DNA of 64,000 nucleotides from Pseudomonas wenzhouensis (GTDB lineage: Bacteria; Pseudomonadota; Gammaproteobacteria; Pseudomonadales; Pseudomonadaceae), in NCBI RefSeq assembly GCF_021029445.1, contig NZ_CP072610.1:62001-126000 (forward strand), read 5' to 3'. The position numbers and the translations under genes are program-made. Under the pieces are notes generated by a model. It was not told where the DNA came from. It worked only from the letters and a program-made list of their open reading frames with translations, and did no database searches. Of the stretch, positions 48,479 through 56,235 are shown one piece after another (the first letter of the stretch is position 1; every line of letters begins with the position of its first letter).

Positions 48479-49084
48479 ATGCCATCGATCTACCAGCTCA
48501 AACCCGCTTTCCAGAATCTGCTGCGTCCCGGCGTCGAGCGCCTGCATGCCCGCGGCGTCACCGCCAACCAGGTGACGCTGGCCGCAGCCCTCGTCTCCGT
48601 GCTGCTCGGCGCACTGCTCGCCGCCTGTAGCCATGTCGCCTGGCTGTTCGCCCTGATCCCCCTGTGGATGCTGCTGCGCATGGCACTGAACGCCGTCGAC
48701 GGCATGCTCGCCCGCGAGTTCGGCCAGCAGTCGAAGCTGGGTGCCTACCTCAACGAGCTTTGCGACGTGGTCGCCGACAGCGCGCTGTACCTGCCCTTCG
48801 CCCTGCTGCCAGGTGTCTCGCCGCTGCTGGTGATCCTGGTGGTGGTGATGGCCGTGATCAGCGAATACGCCGGCGTGCTCGGCCCCATGGTCGGCGCCTC
48901 GCGGCGCTATGACGGGCCGATGGGCAAGAGTGATCGCGCCTTCTGCTTCGGCGTGATCGGTGCAGGCGTCGCCACGGGCCTGCTGCCAGCACTGTGGATC
49001 AATCTGCTGCTGGGCCTGATCCTCGCCCTGCTGCTCCGTACCCTCTATAACCGCGTTCGTCACGGGTTGGCCGAAGCCACCTGA
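48479..49084 (+). CDS. CDP-alcohol phosphatidyltransferase (YnbA-like)
   Basis: 201-residue integral membrane protein with six helices. The family motif DGMLAREFGQQSKLGAYLNELCD (positions 74-96, then D100) fits D-G-xx-A-R-x8-G-x3-D-x3-D except that Asn92 replaces the third Asp, and Asn71 replaces the first (NAVDG). Transfers a phosphatidyl group from CDP-diacylglycerol to an unidentified alcohol. First gene of a three-gene phospholipid cassette with an acyltransferase and a CdsA-like enzyme, like E. coli ynbAB and P. aeruginosa PA2536-2541. Confidence 0.86.
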   Translation: MPSIYQLKPAFQNLLRPGVERLHARGVTANQVTLAAALVSVLLGALLAACSHVAWLFALIPLWMLLRMALNAVDGMLAREFGQQSKLGAYLNELCDVVADSALYLPFALLPGVSPLLVILVVVMAVISEYAGVLGPMVGASRRYDGPMGKSDRAFCFGVIGAGVATGLLPALWINLLLGLILALLLRTLYNRVRHGLAEAT

Positions 49085-49194
49085 GCCCTTGATGCGGAAT
49101 AAGGAGATTCCATGCTCGGCATTACTGGACGATCACAGCATCCACGATCTGTAGATGCCCACAACCCCTGCCTCGTCTTGGTTAAGGAGTCGCC

Positions 49195-49815
49195 ATGCTC
49201 GCTGCATTGACCGCTTTTGCCATCACCTCGGCCGCACGCCTGCTCACTGGCGCCCGCGCCCTGTGGCTCGGCAGCACCGCACAGCCAACGCAACGCCTGT
49301 ACTACGCCAACCACAGCAGCCACGGCGATTTCGTCCTGCTCTGGGCCTCGCTGCCGCCGGAGCTGCGCAAACGCACCCGACCGGTGGCTGGCGCCGACTA
49401 CTGGCAGAAACCGGGCGTGCGCAGCTTCCTGATCAACAAGGTCTTCAACGGCGTACTGGTCGACCGCGAGCGCAAGGAAGGCAGCAACCCGCTGCAGGCG
49501 ATGCTCGATGCGCTGGACGGCGGCGACTCGCTGATCATCTTCCCCGAAGGCACACGCAACCTCGGCGACGAACCATTGCTGCCCTTCAAGAGCGGTCTTT
49601 ATCACCTGGCACAAGCCCGCCCGGATGTGGAACTGGTGCCGGTGTGGATAGCCAACCTCAACCGGGTGATGCCAAAGGGCAGGGCGCTGCCGCTGCCATT
49701 GCTGTGCACCCTGAGCTTCGGCGCTGCGCTCGAGCGCATCGAGGGGGAGGGCAAAGGCGACTTCCTCGAACGCGCACGTAACGCTCTGCTGGCACTGGCG
49801 CCTGAGGAGGCCTGA
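49195..49815 (+). CDS. Lysophospholipid acyltransferase family protein
   Basis: 206-residue small PlsC-type acyltransferase. Catalytic NHSSHGD (H40, D45) and LIIFPEGTRNLGDEPLLPFKSG; one N-terminal hydrophobic segment. Lies between the phosphatidyltransferase and CdsA-like genes, one base from the latter, suggesting the three remodel or make a particular phospholipid. Confidence 0.88.
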   Translation: MLAALTAFAITSAARLLTGARALWLGSTAQPTQRLYYANHSSHGDFVLLWASLPPELRKRTRPVAGADYWQKPGVRSFLINKVFNGVLVDRERKEGSNPLQAMLDALDGGDSLIIFPEGTRNLGDEPLLPFKSGLYHLAQARPDVELVPVWIANLNRVMPKGRALPLPLLCTLSFGAALERIEGEGKGDFLERARNALLALAPEEA

Positions 49816-49816
49816 G

Positions 49817-50749
49817 ATGGATACCAACACCTTGCTGCTGTTCGCCGGTATCGGTGCCCTGCTCCTGCTGGCCAGTCTGATCGGCTTCGTTCTGAAAAAA
49901 CGCAGTGGCGATCAGCCCAACCCGGTGGTCGACAACCTCAACGCACGGATCAACGCCTGGTGGGTGATGGTGTTGGTCATCGGCATCGCCTTCCTGTTCG
50001 GCAACATCGGCGTCATCGTGCTGTTCTACTTCGTGTCCTTCTATGCGCTGCGCGAGTTCATGACCCTGGCACCGACCCGGCGCAGCGACTACCCGGCGCT
50101 GGTAGCAGCCTTCTACTTCGCCCTGCCGATGCAGTACCTGCTGATCGCCCTGGACTGGTACGGCCTGTTCGCCATCTTCATCCCGGTCTACCTGTTCCTC
50201 CTCCTACCGATTCTCGCCTCGCTGGGCGGCGATACCACCCGCTACCTCGAGCGCGCGGCCAAGGTGCAATGGGGGCTGATGATCGCCGTGTTCTGCATCT
50301 CCGCCGTACCGGCGCTGCTGACGCTGGACATCCCCGGCTACGAGGGGCGCAACCTGCTGTTGATCGCCTGGCTGATCATCGTCGTGCAACTCTCCGACGT
50401 GCTGCAGTACGTCTGCGGCAAGCTGGCCGGTAAGCACAAGATCGCGCCCAACCTGTCGCCCTCGAAAACCGTGGAAGGCTTCATCGGCGGCGTGGCACTG
50501 GCCACGCTGATTGGCGCGATGCTGTGCTGGATCACCCCGTTCGCCTTCTGGCAGGCGGCGCTGATCGCCCTGCTGGTGTGCCTGCTCGGCTTTGCCGGTG
50601 GCCTGGTGATGTCAGCGATCAAGCGCGACCGTGGCGTGAAGGACTGGGGCCATATGATCGAAGGCCACGGCGGCATGCTCGACCGCCTGGACTCGGTGTG
50701 CTTCGCTGCACCGGTGTTCTTCCATATGGTGCGCTACTGGTGGGCCTGA
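49817..50749 (+). CDS. Phosphatidate cytidylyltransferase (CdsA-like)
   Basis: 310-residue membrane enzyme making CDP-diacylglycerol from phosphatidate and CTP; about eight helices. C-terminal signature of the family: SAIKRDRGVKDWGHMIEGHGGMLDRLDSVCFAAPVFFH, preceded by APNLSPSKTVEGFIGG. It supplies CDP-diacylglycerol for the phosphatidyltransferase two genes upstream. Not the housekeeping CdsA, which in pseudomonads lies beside dxr and uppS. Confidence 0.92.
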   Translation: MDTNTLLLFAGIGALLLLASLIGFVLKKRSGDQPNPVVDNLNARINAWWVMVLVIGIAFLFGNIGVIVLFYFVSFYALREFMTLAPTRRSDYPALVAAFYFALPMQYLLIALDWYGLFAIFIPVYLFLLLPILASLGGDTTRYLERAAKVQWGLMIAVFCISAVPALLTLDIPGYEGRNLLLIAWLIIVVQLSDVLQYVCGKLAGKHKIAPNLSPSKTVEGFIGGVALATLIGAMLCWITPFAFWQAALIALLVCLLGFAGGLVMSAIKRDRGVKDWGHMIEGHGGMLDRLDSVCFAAPVFFHMVRYWWA

Positions 50750-50765
50750 CGTCAGGCGGCGAATG

Positions 50766-50840
50766 CGTAGGAGCGGCGCCCCGCCGCAAACCGGGGCGAT
50801 GCGCAATTGAATAGCTTCGCCCCGGGGCGGGGCTCCTACG
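50766..50840. repeat. GTAGGAGC-type inverted repeat
   Basis: CGTAGGAGC ... GCCCCG and CGGGGC ... GCTCCTACG are inverted arms around a 25-base centre just after the CdsA-like gene; same family as the half-copy at 25072. Confidence 0.8.
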
Positions 50841-50905
50841 AAAGGCTGCTTTGGCAGCCTTATCTGATCGGCATTAGCTCTGGCAGCACGCCTTTTACGC
50901 AAGCA

Positions 50906-51012
50906 ACAAAAAACCCGCCGAAGCGGGTTTTTAAGACCTTCCGACATCCTGTCGTTTGCCATCCTGGCGCGGTCTGTCTTCCTTGACCCGGGACATCCAG
51001 TTCCCGGTACGT
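50906..51012 (-). ncRNA. Rsm-type (RsmX/Y/Z-like) small regulatory RNA
   Basis: Read leftward from about 51012, roughly 107 nt carry six GGA motifs, most in hairpin loops: CCGGGA-ACTGGATG-TCCCGG (51007-50988), GTC-AAGGAA-GAC (50987-50976), GCCA-GGA-TGGC (50968-50958) and CGACA-GGA-TGTCG (50954-50942), then GGAAGG. It ends in a classical terminator AACCCGC-TTCG-GCGGGTT plus T run (50932-50906). This is the architecture of Gac/Rsm sRNAs that sequester the CsrA/RsmA translational repressor. No reading frame fits. Confidence 0.82.
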
Positions 51013-51086
51013 GTGTGTAGATTAGCCAGGCTTCTCAGGCCAGGGCAGAGGCCCATTGCGCCTCGCCGTGTAAGCCTTTTGCCATA
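51013..51086 (-). promoter_or_regulatory. Promoter and GacA-like upstream site of the Rsm-type sRNA
   Basis: Minus strand: -10-like TAATCT at 51024-51019. The sequence TATGGC-N6-CTTACA at 51086-51069 has one perfect half of the GacA element TGTAAG-N6-CTTACA; its centre is about 65 bases ahead of the predicted start, the spacing seen for rsm genes. The left half-site is poor. Confidence 0.6.
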
Positions 51087-51432
51087 ACTCCATGCCTGAA
51101 GGCCTGACCTGGCTCGCATCACAGCGACAACCCATGTCGACGGGCGATAAACGTGGCATTCACCATCCTATAAAAATCAATGACTTACGCGAAAAATGGG
51201 CGCCATTATTGGCATGATTGAGCCAGATAAAGTGGCATTTTCCGTCGAAATGACCGGAATAAATGGCATTTTCCGTATGCCCTGCCTTCCGGGCACTACA
51301 AGCCTGATAAACCGCAGCCACTAAGCCACGTGGGCAATGGGCTGAACGGATTGCCAACCTGTCAATTGAACGCAGCGTAGCGGGGTTCCTGACTTAGCGG
51401 AATCCCCATCCGTCGCAGGTTTCAAGGCTTTA
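51087..51432. other. Non-coding stretch with transposon-end-like repeats
   Basis: 346 bases, AT-richer than the left flank, with no gene. TGGCATTTTCCGT occurs twice in direct orientation (51233-51245 and 51264-51276) with CGAAATGACCGGAATAAA between, and a related inverted segment CGAAAAATGGGCGCCA lies at 51190-51205. Short spaced terminal repeats like this are typical of IS21-family ends, but no matching transposase is present. GGGGTTCC...GGAATCCCC near 51380-51406 is a hairpin after the TOTE gene. Confidence 0.45.
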
Positions 51433-53820
51433 TCAATCCTGCGGCAGAAGCTCCATTGAGCTGGGTGCGTCGGCAAACTCGTAGCCCATGGCCTTATAGC
51501 CAGCCTGGCGCTTGCTCCACATACGCAGTAAGGCTGGATGCCCCGAGTCGATGAAATCGATGATGCGGACATCTGCCTTATCAGCATGCTCCCGATGCAG
51601 GCGACCTGCATACTGCTGGAGGGTGCCCTTCCAGGAAACCGGCATGGCCAGCACCAAGGTATCCAGCGCAGGATGATCGAACCCCTCACCTACCAGTTTC
51701 CCAGTGGCCAGGATCACCCTGGCTGCATCGGGCGACAGCGCTTCCAGTTCACCGATTAGCGCGGCGCGCTGTTTCTTGGACAGCCGCCCGTGCAGGGTAA
51801 ACAGGCTTTCGACTCGCCCAACTAGCCTTTCCTCAATAGCACTGAGGTGATCAGTTCGCTCCGTCAGCAGCAGAATCTTTCTCCCCTGGCCAAAAGCTGC
51901 TTCGACCTCAGACACAATCTTGTCTGTCCGTTCCGCATCGCTGCACACCTGCAAGAAAACATCCTGAATACCGGCTCCTTCTGGCATGACGATAGGCCGG
52001 AACAACCACTTGGGAATTACCCTCAACTCTGCCGGGGCACTCTCAGGCCGAGAGGCGGTATGCCGAATCGGCCCGCACTGCATGAAAATAATCGGTTGTT
52101 GGCCATCGCGCCGAATGGGTGTAGCGGTCAGCCCCAGCACATATCTCGCAGGGGCAGCCTTGAGAAGGGCCTCAAAGGAGAACGCCGACAGGTGATGGCA
52201 TTCATCCACGATGATTTGCCCGTAGTTCTTTACCTGTTCGCTGACCTCACCTTGCCGCGATAGCGACTGCATAACCGCCACATCGATGATGCCGGTCGGC
52301 TTGGCCTTACCTCCACCGATGCTGCCAACAGTCTTCTTGTCTGCCCCCAGAAACGCCTGCAACCGTTCCTTCCACTGCTGGAGCAGTTCCGTTCGGTGAA
52401 CCAGCACCAGCGTGTTCACGCCACGCTGCGCAATCAGGGCAGCAGCAGTGACCGTTTTGCCGAATGCAGTCGGAGCGTAGAGGATGCCGGTGTCGTGCCC
52501 CAGCATACCCGCCAGTGCAGCCTCCTGATCCGAACGAAGTTTTCCCACAAAGCGGACATCGATGGGCTCCCCAGCGAAGCGCTCATCATGCAGCACCAGC
52601 TCTACCTTGTTTTCGCCCAACAGTGCCCGGACGTCATCCAGGCATCCTCGCGGCAGGGCAATGTGCTGCGGATAGTTTTCGGCACAGCCGATGATCCGGG
52701 GCTTATTCCATACCGGCAGCCGCATGGCTTGAGCCTTATAGAATTCGGGATTCTGAAATGCCGCCAGCCGAATGAGCTTGTTGACCAATGGCTGGGGTAG
52801 TTCGGACTTGCTGAAATAGATCTGGTTGGCCAGGGTCACGCTTACCGACGCTGGTAACGAAAAGGTCAGTTTCTGAGTCTTTTCCGACGTGCGCTGCCAG
52901 GGCTTCGCGCTTTCATCATCTGTTAGGTCAGCGACATCCAACGGATGGCGACCGCCGCTAGCCCGCAGAGTGGCCGGTGAAATGTCCCTCACCTGCATGG
53001 GTTGGACACTGGCCAGAAATGCCCACTGATCGGGATAGGGCATCAGCGTCTCATCGACAAAAACACTGCCACCTTGTGCTCGGGCCCTCTTCTGCAAGGG
53101 CAACGCAATCAAATTTCCGAAACCACCCTTGGGCATGCTGTCCTGGTTTGGAAACAGCCGGTCGTAAGAGCCCAGCGTCAGCTGCCGGGTACGTTCACAG
53201 GTATGGCTGATGATCGCGGAGCCAAGCAGACGTGCCTCAGCCGCCGGGACGCTGTGCTCGAAGAATATCCAGGCATGAGCACCGTTTCCGGAGCGAGAAA
53301 CCTCCAGCGCGACCGGCACGCCTAACTTGCGACATGACTGGGCAAACGCCGTGACATCTTCACGCCAGTCGGCTTCATCAAAGTCCACAGCCAGGAAGTA
53401 GCAGGTGTCATCCGGCAGCAGTGGGTAAACGCCGACGACAATCTCTCCGGCCAAGTGCTTGTAGAGCACCTGGTCGGTCAGCGGTAGTAACTGTCGGTAC
53501 GAGCAATCGCCACATTTAATCCGTGGCTTCTCACAAACACCTGGGCGCCATTCATTAGCGCACGCAGGTGAGTAGCCGGTCTTTCCGGTCTTGCTTTCCC
53601 AGCGCAGGGGAAAGACATCGGCACGCCCCCGGAATAGACGATTGAACAGCGCCAGCTTCTCATTGGTATCCAGAACCGGGACTAGCGGTGGCAGCGCCAC
53701 GGCCTGCTCAGGCTTTGGCCGCTCAGCCGGTAGCCGCCACTCAATGCCATGCGTTTCCAGCAATGCGATCAGACGAGCATTCTCAGCCCGCAGTTGCTCC
53801 AACAGATCGCCATCACTCAT
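51433..53820 (-). CDS. TOTE-type archaeo-eukaryotic primase / SF2 helicase
   Basis: 795-residue protein. Residues 1-60: coiled region. 84-106: four cysteines (87, 96, 103, 106) forming a likely zinc knuckle. 120-245: archaeo-eukaryotic primase (AEP) core with metal-binding D146-F-D148, SRSGNGAHAW (175-184) and YDRLFPNQD. 425-760: superfamily 2 helicase with Walker A APTAFGKT (449-456), DECHH (539-543), LTATP (564-568) and motif VI QYAGRLHR. Fits the AEP of TOTE conflict systems. No separate nuclease domain is evident. Role presumed in conflict with invading DNA; unproven. Downstream of relBE on the same strand. Confidence 0.85.
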   Translation of the reverse strand: MSDGDLLEQLRAENARLIALLETHGIEWRLPAERPKPEQAVALPPLVPVLDTNEKLALFNRLFRGRADVFPLRWESKTGKTGYSPACANEWRPGVCEKPRIKCGDCSYRQLLPLTDQVLYKHLAGEIVVGVYPLLPDDTCYFLAVDFDEADWREDVTAFAQSCRKLGVPVALEVSRSGNGAHAWIFFEHSVPAAEARLLGSAIISHTCERTRQLTLGSYDRLFPNQDSMPKGGFGNLIALPLQKRARAQGGSVFVDETLMPYPDQWAFLASVQPMQVRDISPATLRASGGRHPLDVADLTDDESAKPWQRTSEKTQKLTFSLPASVSVTLANQIYFSKSELPQPLVNKLIRLAAFQNPEFYKAQAMRLPVWNKPRIIGCAENYPQHIALPRGCLDDVRALLGENKVELVLHDERFAGEPIDVRFVGKLRSDQEAALAGMLGHDTGILYAPTAFGKTVTAAALIAQRGVNTLVLVHRTELLQQWKERLQAFLGADKKTVGSIGGGKAKPTGIIDVAVMQSLSRQGEVSEQVKNYGQIIVDECHHLSAFSFEALLKAAPARYVLGLTATPIRRDGQQPIIFMQCGPIRHTASRPESAPAELRVIPKWLFRPIVMPEGAGIQDVFLQVCSDAERTDKIVSEVEAAFGQGRKILLLTERTDHLSAIEERLVGRVESLFTLHGRLSKKQRAALIGELEALSPDAARVILATGKLVGEGFDHPALDTLVLAMPVSWKGTLQQYAGRLHREHADKADVRIIDFIDSGHPALLRMWSKRQAGYKAMGYEFADAPSSMELLPQD

Positions 53821-53858
53821 CGCATTGAAACCCGATTCTGTCTGACGCAGGCAGCTCG

Positions 53859-54146
53859 TTATTTGAGCCGCTCAGCGGCCTTGCGATAGGCCTGCTCGCG
53901 TTCACGCCGATCCACGGCCACGACAAACACCACCACCTCATGGTCGATCACCTGATACACCAGGCGATAACCGCTGCTGCGCAGTTTGATCTTGTAGCAG
54001 TCGGGAAGTGAATGAAGGCGATTTGCCTCAACACGCGGATTGACCAACACCTCCGCGAGCTTTTTCTTGAGCTGCTCCCGGACGGTATCCCCCAACTTGT
54101 GCCACTCCTTCAGCGCCCGCGCATCAAATTCGAGGCTATAGGTCAT
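53859..54146 (-). CDS. relE: RelE-family toxin
   Basis: 95-residue ribosome-dependent mRNA interferase of the RelE/ParE fold. Core: YSLEFDARALKEWHKLGDTVREQLKKKL and the basic strand pattern CYKIKLRSSGYRLVYQV...VVFVVAVDRRERE, with Arg and Tyr in the positions used for catalysis. Its start lies inside the antitoxin gene (11-base overlap), the normal antitoxin-first layout. Confidence 0.93.
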   Translation of the reverse strand: MTYSLEFDARALKEWHKLGDTVREQLKKKLAEVLVNPRVEANRLHSLPDCYKIKLRSSGYRLVYQVIDHEVVVFVVAVDRREREQAYRKAAERLK

Positions 54147-54375
54147 CCAGCGAAACCTTCACGCGCTGGGGAGCAGCAAGGCGCTCACGCACAGTGGCGA
54201 TCAGGGCCTCATCTTCCTCGGTCATCAGTACCGGACGGAAGGGCAGCTGACCGCGTTCGGCCACGTATTGCAGAGCTTGGCGCATCAGCTCAGAAGGAGT
54301 GACGCCAAGCTTTTCCAGTTCCCGGTACGCGCGGACTTTCAGCTCGTCGTCGATGCGGATATTGATCGAAGCCAT
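54136..54375 (-). CDS. relB: RelB-family antitoxin
   Basis: 79-residue ribbon-helix-helix antitoxin (ASINIRIDDELKVRAYRELEKLGVTPSELMRQAL) with an extended C-terminal toxin-binding tail. ATG at 54375 follows GGAGGCAG. It should autorepress its promoter, in the AT-rich 54376-54500. Pair with RelE stabilises the accessory region. Confidence 0.92.
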   Translation of the reverse strand: MASINIRIDDELKVRAYRELEKLGVTPSELMRQALQYVAERGQLPFRPVLMTEEDEALIATVRERLAAPQRVKVSLDDL

Positions 54376-54508
54376 GGGGACTGCCTCCATGTAAAGACAT
54401 TCGTCATTACGATGGCATTCTTTCGCTTATTTGGCAACCGCTCGTTCACGATTGACGGGCATGGGTTGATGCCTGCCGCCGCGTTGCTCAGGAATTTATT
54501 AACAATCC

Positions 54509-54556
54509 TGTTAAGAAAATCTCGACCCACTCTGCCGACTAAATTTGACCCAGGGC
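54509..54556 (+). mobile_element. Solo IS21-like terminal repeat
   Basis: TGTTAAGAAAATCTCGACCCA followed by CTCTGCCGACTAAATTTGACCCAGGG matches the left end of the intact IS21 element at 55238 (TGTTGGCGCTGATGGAAAATTGACCCACCCTGCCGATTGAAATTTGACCCAGGG) in order and spacing, in the same orientation, but no transposase belongs to it. It is a leftover end or half of a larger unit reaching to 57842. Confidence 0.72.
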
Positions 54557-54612
54557 ATACAGGGATCCAGCAGGGCTGCAAGCTGGCAGAGGTAGGCTCC
54601 ACCTGTGCGATA

Positions 54613-54644
54613 GGTCAACAGGCCCATTGATGAGCCTGTTGACC
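54613..54644 (-). terminator. Hairpin terminator after the small Pro/Gly-rich gene
   Basis: GGTCAACAGGC and GCCTGTTGACC are perfect inverted 11-base arms, nine bases beyond the stop codon at 54653. No long T tract on the minus strand. Confidence 0.65.
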
Positions 54645-54652
54645 TTATTCAA

Positions 54653-54790
54653 TTACTTCGACTTCGCTGGTGGGTAATTACCGCGACCACCTCCCGATTT
54701 GTTCCCCGTGGTGCTGGGCAAATTGGGGACGACCGGGCGAGGAGCTGGTTTGGGTGTTTGGCCGGAAGGGCTTTTAGGCTGCTTACTCAT
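54653..54790 (-). CDS. Small Pro/Gly-rich hypothetical protein (45 residues)
   Basis: Too short for routine gene calling. GGAGGTGGAT stands directly before the ATG at 54790, an optimal ribosome binding site. The product begins MSKQPKSPSGQTPKPAPRP and ends in GGGRGNYPPAKSK before TAA: rich in Pro, Gly, Lys and Ser, no hydrophobic segment, strongly basic, probably unstructured. It follows the glycine-rich-domain-like gene by 14 bases and precedes a terminator, so the two form an operon. Function unknown. Confidence 0.72.
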   Translation of the reverse strand: MSKQPKSPSGQTPKPAPRPVVPNLPSTTGNKSGGGRGNYPPAKSK

Positions 54791-54804
54791 ATCCACCTCC
54801 AGAT

Positions 54805-55206
54805 TTAATAGGCCGCTACATCGTCTTTGCATGCACCCTCAACACGGCATGCACACTTAGACTCGACGTGACACGCGTGATCCTTGCAGCGCATGGCTTG
54901 AGCTTCACTGCCACCGCCCGGATACGCACCAAAGTGCTTCTCATACAGCGCCACGGTTTGGGTAAAGGCGCTTTTCAACTCCTGATAGTCGTCCTTGCCG
55001 TAGATGCCGAAGTAGGGGTAGTGGTCAATGAAGCGACCGAAGACCTGCTGGCAATCCTCACGATAAGCGCGGGTATCCAGAATATGGGCGTGCCAAATGG
55101 CATCCACCATCTTGCTAGGCACCAAGGCTACCGAGGGATAAAAGCACTTCAGAGTCAGAAAGCGGCGGTACTCCTGCTCAGCAAAGTCCCACTCCGCCGC
55201 CGACAT
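54805..55206 (-). CDS. Glycine-rich-domain-like protein with Cys-rich tail, 5' end affected by IS21
   Basis: 133 residues from the ATG at 55206 (GGAAGCGGAA upstream). Core EYRRFLTLKCFYPSVALVPSKMVDAIWHAHILDTRAYREDC, then VFGRFIDHYPYFG, fits the glycine-rich-domain-like (GRDP-like) family, whose function is unknown; WHxHILDT is its hallmark. The last 30 residues hold five cysteines (CKDHAC...CAC...C). The frame is open 37 codons upstream but codons 1-27 are the end of the IS, so the original 5' part may have been lost. Operon with the 45-residue gene. Confidence 0.7.
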   Translation of the reverse strand: MSAAEWDFAEQEYRRFLTLKCFYPSVALVPSKMVDAIWHAHILDTRAYREDCQQVFGRFIDHYPYFGIYGKDDYQELKSAFTQTVALYEKHFGAYPGGGSEAQAMRCKDHACHVESKCACRVEGACKDDVAAY

Positions 55207-55431
55207 TTCCGCTTCCGAAGACTCGGTGTACTTATGCTGTTGGCGCTGATGGAAAATTGACCCACCCTGCCGATTGAAATTTGACCCAGGGCGGATTGCT
55301 GATTTTGTTACCAGCAACTGTGGATAAGTCTACCAGCGCAGCTGCTTTTGAACCCACTCCCTCGCTGTCCCAGTTCAGCTGTTGAAGACCTGCGACATGC
55401 AGCCATGCAGCAGGCCGTCGTCACCATGACA

Positions 55432-56235
55432 TCAGAACGGCTCATCGTCCTCCGGTTCCTGGCCGCCCTTACGCTTTCGCTCCCGTGATTTGATCTTGGC
55501 CTGGGCCGCCAAGCTACTGTGTTGCAGGCGATAGGACTCGTTACCGGTTTCGACGATGTGGCAGTGGTGGGTCAGCCGATCCAGCAGGGCGGTGGTCATC
55601 TTGGCGTCGCCGAACACGCTCGACCATTCGGCGAAGCTCAGGTTGGTGGTGATCACCACGCTGGTGTGCTCGTACAGTTTGGACAGCAGGTGAAATAGCA
55701 GCGCGCCACCGGCCTGACTGAAGGGCAGATACCCCAGCTCGTCGAGGATGACCAGATCCATGCGCAGCAGTGCCTGGGCGATCCGCCCGGCTTTGCCGTC
55801 GTGTTTTTCGCGCTCCAGCAGATTGACCAGATCGACCGTGGAGTAGAAGCGCACGCGCTTGCCATGCCGGGTGATGCCGGACACGGCCAGCGCGGTGGCT
55901 AGGTGGGTTTTACCGGTGCCTGGCCCACCGATCAGCACCACGTTCTGCGCGGTGTCGGTAAAGGCCAGGCTGGCCAGCTCGCTGATCAGGCGTGCGTCGG
56001 CGCTGGAGGCGCTGAAGTCGAAGCCGGCCAGATCGCGGTGCATCGGCAGCTTGGCCATGTTCATCTGGTGGCTCACCGAGCGCATGGCGCGATCTGTGTG
56101 CTCTTGTTCCAGCAGGTGTTCGAGCAGCCACTTGGACGAGGCTGTGTTCGACTCACCCTGTGCAGTTAACTCCGCCCAGGCCGTGGCCATGCCGTGCAGG
56201 CGCAGTTCCTTGAGTTCCGCCATCAAATCACGCAT
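55432..56235 (-). CDS. istB: IS21 helper ATPase IstB
   Basis: 267-residue AAA+ ATPase that activates and directs the IstA transposase. Walker [12 protein letters not shown], Walker [13 protein letters not shown], and the IstB-like [20 protein letters not shown] sensor region. The ATG at 56235 follows AGGAGG at seven bases and overlaps the istA stop by eight bases; longer starts are not needed. Intact. Confidence 0.95.
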   Translation of the reverse strand: MRDLMAELKELRLHGMATAWAELTAQGESNTASSKWLLEHLLEQEHTDRAMRSVSHQMNMAKLPMHRDLAGFDFSASSADARLISELASLAFTDTAQNVVLIGGPGTGKTHLATALAVSGITRHGKRVRFYSTVDLVNLLEREKHDGKAGRIAQALLRMDLVILDELGYLPFSQAGGALLFHLLSKLYEHTSVVITTNLSFAEWSSVFGDAKMTTALLDRLTHHCHIVETGNESYRLQHSSLAAQAKIKSRERKRKGGQEPEDDEPF

